6,896 nt of DNA, taken from the NCBI GenBank assembly GCA_022572905.1, contig JACZUZ010000105.1:1-6896 (forward strand), in the 5' to 3' direction. Below, piece after piece: positions 5,220 through 6,896 of the stretch (its first letter is position 1; every line of letters starts with the position of its first letter). The DNA comes from Candidatus Zixiibacteriota bacterium. GTDB lineage: Bacteria; Zixibacteria; MSB-5A5; GN15; JACZUZ01. A program made the translations under genes and the position numbers. The notes beneath the pieces are model-generated. The model ran no database searches. It was not told where the DNA came from and was given only the letters and a program-made list of their open reading frames with translations.

Positions 5220-6395
5220 ATGAATATTCTCTTTCTGACTCATAATTATCCGCGCCATGAGGGCGACTTCTCCGGCGTTTTCCTGCGTGTGTTGGCGCGA
5301 AAGCTGCAGAATGAGGGGATGAATATTACCGTCCTTGCGCCTCACGACGCGGGCCTGGCCGAAAAAGAGAGTATCGATGGTATCGAGATTCACCGTTTTC
5401 GCTATGACATCGATGAAAAAGAGAATTTCGCGTACAGGGGAGATATGCACAGGCGCCTTCTGACGCCAGGCGGAATTTTCACATTCCGGCGATTCTTGAA
5501 GGCCTACCGGGAAGCCGGTTTGAAAATCGCTCAAGACAAAAAGTTCGACCTTATCGCCGCCCATTGGGCTGTGCCATCGGCCCCTGTGGCCAATATCATC
5601 TCAAAGCAAACTGATACGCCGTTGGTTATTAGCTCGCATGGCACTGATATACGAATCTTGAGGAAGCTTTGGCTGGCCCGGCGTTTTTGCGCCAGAGCGC
5701 TTGAGAGAACCCGCGCCTGGACGGTCGTGAGCGAATACTTGTCCGGGTTGGCGCTTGAGTGTTATCCAAATTACGAAAGCAAAATATCTGTTTGTCCGGC
5801 GCCGACCGACGAAAGTTTGTTTTATCGGGAAGAAAACATACCTCGCGAAAATGATCTTATTGTAGCGGTGACGCGCTTTACAAAACAAAAGAGAGTGAAC
5901 CTTCTGATTTCTGCGGCTGGCATACTGAAAAGTTCCGGAGTGGATTTCAAATTGGAAATCTATGGAAACGGACCCGAGCAAGATAAACTCAGAGCGCAAA
6001 TTGAAGGCTTGGGACTTGCAGACATTGTATCTCTCAACGCTCCAATCCCGCAAACTCAGCTTCGAAAAGTTTATAATCGCGCTAAAGCGACCGTCTTGAA
6101 TTCCACAGGCGAGGGTTTTGGATTAACTCTGGTCGAGGGCGCTCTGTGCGGTTCGCTTCCGATTGGAACGCGCTCTGGTGGTATCGTTGATATAATAGAT
6201 GACCACAAAAGCGGATTACTTTGCGATCCGGATAGCCCGCAAAGTCTGGCGATAGCGCTGAAACTCGCGCTCGAAAATAATGATTTCACAGACGGTCTGG
6301 CCAGTACCGCCACCAAAAGAGCGGGCGAGCGTTTTAGCTCGAAGGCGATAGGGCGAACCTACGCCGATGTGTACCGCAAAGCGGCTGGCGCTTAA
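5220..6395 (+). CDS. GT4-family (GT-B fold) glycosyltransferase
   Basis: A 391-residue retaining glycosyltransferase with two Rossmann-like halves, transferring a sugar from a nucleotide-sugar donor to an acceptor that the sequence does not reveal. The N-terminal acceptor half opens with strand MNILFLTHNYP and a glycine loop GDFSGVF (15-21); SSHGTD lies at 138-143. The donor half has the family signatures VTRFTKQKR (217-225; R219 and K224 at the phosphate-binding positions), IYGNGP (247-252) and the E-x7-E motif EGFGLTLVE (E298, E306), followed by TRSGGIVDII (317-326). Length is normal and all key residues are present, so it is probably active, at the cytoplasmic membrane face. The frame extends 13 codons upstream to a TTG, but I chose the ATG at 5220 because the first beta strand begins there. 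It is divergent from the prenyl synthase-family gene (97 bases) and may share its regulation; work on an isoprenoid or envelope polysaccharide is only a guess. Confidence 0.9.
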   Translation: MNILFLTHNYPRHEGDFSGVFLRVLARKLQNEGMNITVLAPHDAGLAEKESIDGIEIHRFRYDIDEKENFAYRGDMHRRLLTPGGIFTFRRFLKAYREAGLKIAQDKKFDLIAAHWAVPSAPVANIISKQTDTPLVISSHGTDIRILRKLWLARRFCARALERTRAWTVVSEYLSGLALECYPNYESKISVCPAPTDESLFYREENIPRENDLIVAVTRFTKQKRVNLLISAAGILKSSGVDFKLEIYGNGPEQDKLRAQIEGLGLADIVSLNAPIPQTQLRKVYNRAKATVLNSTGEGFGLTLVEGALCGSLPIGTRSGGIVDIIDDHKSGLLCDPDSPQSLAIALKLALENNDFTDGLASTATKRAGERFSSKAIGRTYADVYRKAAGA

Positions 6396-6432
6396 TTAGT
6401 AATTATTTTTTTATTGGAGAAAATAACATCGA

Positions 6433-6896
6433 CTAAATAGCTTGATTGGGTACACTCAGATCGCGTGGATAAGTTCCCAGCACTTTAATGAAGGGAGCGA
6501 TTTCCGCCAGATGATCCAGCGCTTTTCTACCGCGCTCCGAATGGGCCGTATCCTCAAAATCCACATAGAAATAATACTGCCAACCTTCGGCGCGCATGGG
6601 ACGGGATTCTATTTTAGTCAGCGTGATATCTCTTAGCGCAAAAACCGAAAGAGATTTGAAAAGCGCTCCGGCTTCTTCATTCAGAGAATAAACAACCGAA
6701 GTCTTGCCGCTTCCCTCAAACTCCTCAGGCTCCGATGAGATAATTAGAAAGCGGGTATAGTTATTGGGGAGATCTTCAAGTTTTTCGGCGAGAACCTTCA
6801 TGCCGTAAATCTCTGCGGCGTATTTCCCCGCCACCGCGGCCGCGTTCATCAAAGATGACTCCGCCAGCATCTTAACAGCGCCGGCGGTGTCATTCC
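6433..6896 (-). CDS. pheA: Prephenate dehydratase, C-terminal part with ACT domain (N-terminus off the right edge)
   Basis: The enzyme converts prephenate to phenylpyruvate in phenylalanine synthesis, in the cytoplasm. The 153 visible residues begin NDTGGAVKML, before any start codon, which matches the 'DTAGA' segment of the catalytic domain; AAAVAGKYAAEIYGM follows. The conserved TRF motif is in NNYTRFLII (visible residues 47-49). The rest is the regulatory ACT domain: EAGALFKSLSVF (the GAL motif, 76-78) and IESRPMRAEGWQYYFYVDF (the ESRP motif, 96-99), the two elements that bind phenylalanine in this family, so feedback inhibition is expected. Whether a chorismate mutase domain is fused at the N-terminus cannot be seen. 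The internal ATG at 6870 is not the start because homology continues upstream to the edge. It converges on the glycosyltransferase gene, with 37 A+T-rich bases between the two stops and no clear terminator. Confidence 0.93.
   Translation of the reverse strand, partial: NDTAGAVKMLAESSLMNAAAVAGKYAAEIYGMKVLAEKLEDLPNNYTRFLIISSEPEEFEGSGKTSVVYSLNEEAGALFKSLSVFALRDITLTKIESRPMRAEGWQYYFYVDFEDTAHSERGRKALDHLAEIAPFIKVLGTYPRDLSVPNQAI

Noticed and set aside
4151..6395. Hopanoid or carotenoid biosynthesis cluster
   Set aside because: Only one prenyl synthase-family gene is present; no HpnC/HpnD pair, desaturase or cyclase is in the window, so adjacency to a glycosyltransferase is not enough.
6396..6432. Possible terminator between the glycosyltransferase and prephenate dehydratase
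   Set aside because: There is a run of seven Ts and some A/T-only pairing, but no G+C-containing stem on either strand.

Overview
The window looks like chromosomal DNA of a free-living, probably uncultivated, Gram-negative-type bacterium. It encodes several exported proteins (two with type I signal peptides and one lipoprotein), has roughly 50% G+C in most genes, and has mixed start signals: strong GGAGG ribosome sites at some genes and almost none at others. The overall style (DUF4139 protein, orphan lipoprotein with a 'YFPLSVGNYW' opening, many small palindromic intergenic repeats) reminds me of the FCB superphylum, for example Candidatus Zixibacteria. That placement is an inference from general resemblance, not a match.

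Layout, left to right. (1) Positions 1-2113, minus strand: a 475-residue secreted DUF4139 protein, followed downstream by the N-terminal 177 codons of a secreted, charged, helical protein that runs off the left edge and starts at GTG. The 153-base gap between them holds three alternating 7-8 base inverted repeats at the DUF4139 stop codon, a candidate promoter (TTGACA, 17-base spacer, TAGTTT) and an 11-codon upstream reading frame whose TGA overlaps the GTG start. (2) Positions 2114-4150: a repeat-rich island. It holds two direct-orientation copies of a nested-palindrome element (about 120-155 bases, the outer arms beginning GTAGGT and ending ACCTAC), six copies of a 13-base palindrome related to CCCCTGCAAGGGG, a small plus-strand gene for a possible zinc-ribbon protein, and an A+T-rich plus-strand gene for a lipoprotein. 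(3) Positions 4151-6395: a divergent pair, a squalene/phytoene synthase-family enzyme (minus) and a GT4-type glycosyltransferase (plus), with a 97-base shared upstream region. (4) Positions 6433-6896, minus: the C-terminal part, with ACT domain, of prephenate dehydratase, converging on the glycosyltransferase with only 37 bases between the stops.

The genes do not form one obvious pathway. The divergent isoprenoid-synthase/glycosyltransferase pair could act together in making a glycosylated isoprenoid or other envelope component, but adjacency is the only support. The prephenate dehydratase belongs to phenylalanine biosynthesis and is an ordinary housekeeping gene. I see no CRISPR array, transposase, tRNA, rRNA, phage gene or defence system.

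The most distinctive content is the repeat island. The two nested-palindrome copies keep the same fold and show one compensatory base-pair swap between them, which suggests selection on, or inheritance of, a folded nucleic acid. One copy lies inside a cluster of the other palindrome family. This looks like a miniature mobile or REP-like element, not a protein-coding system.
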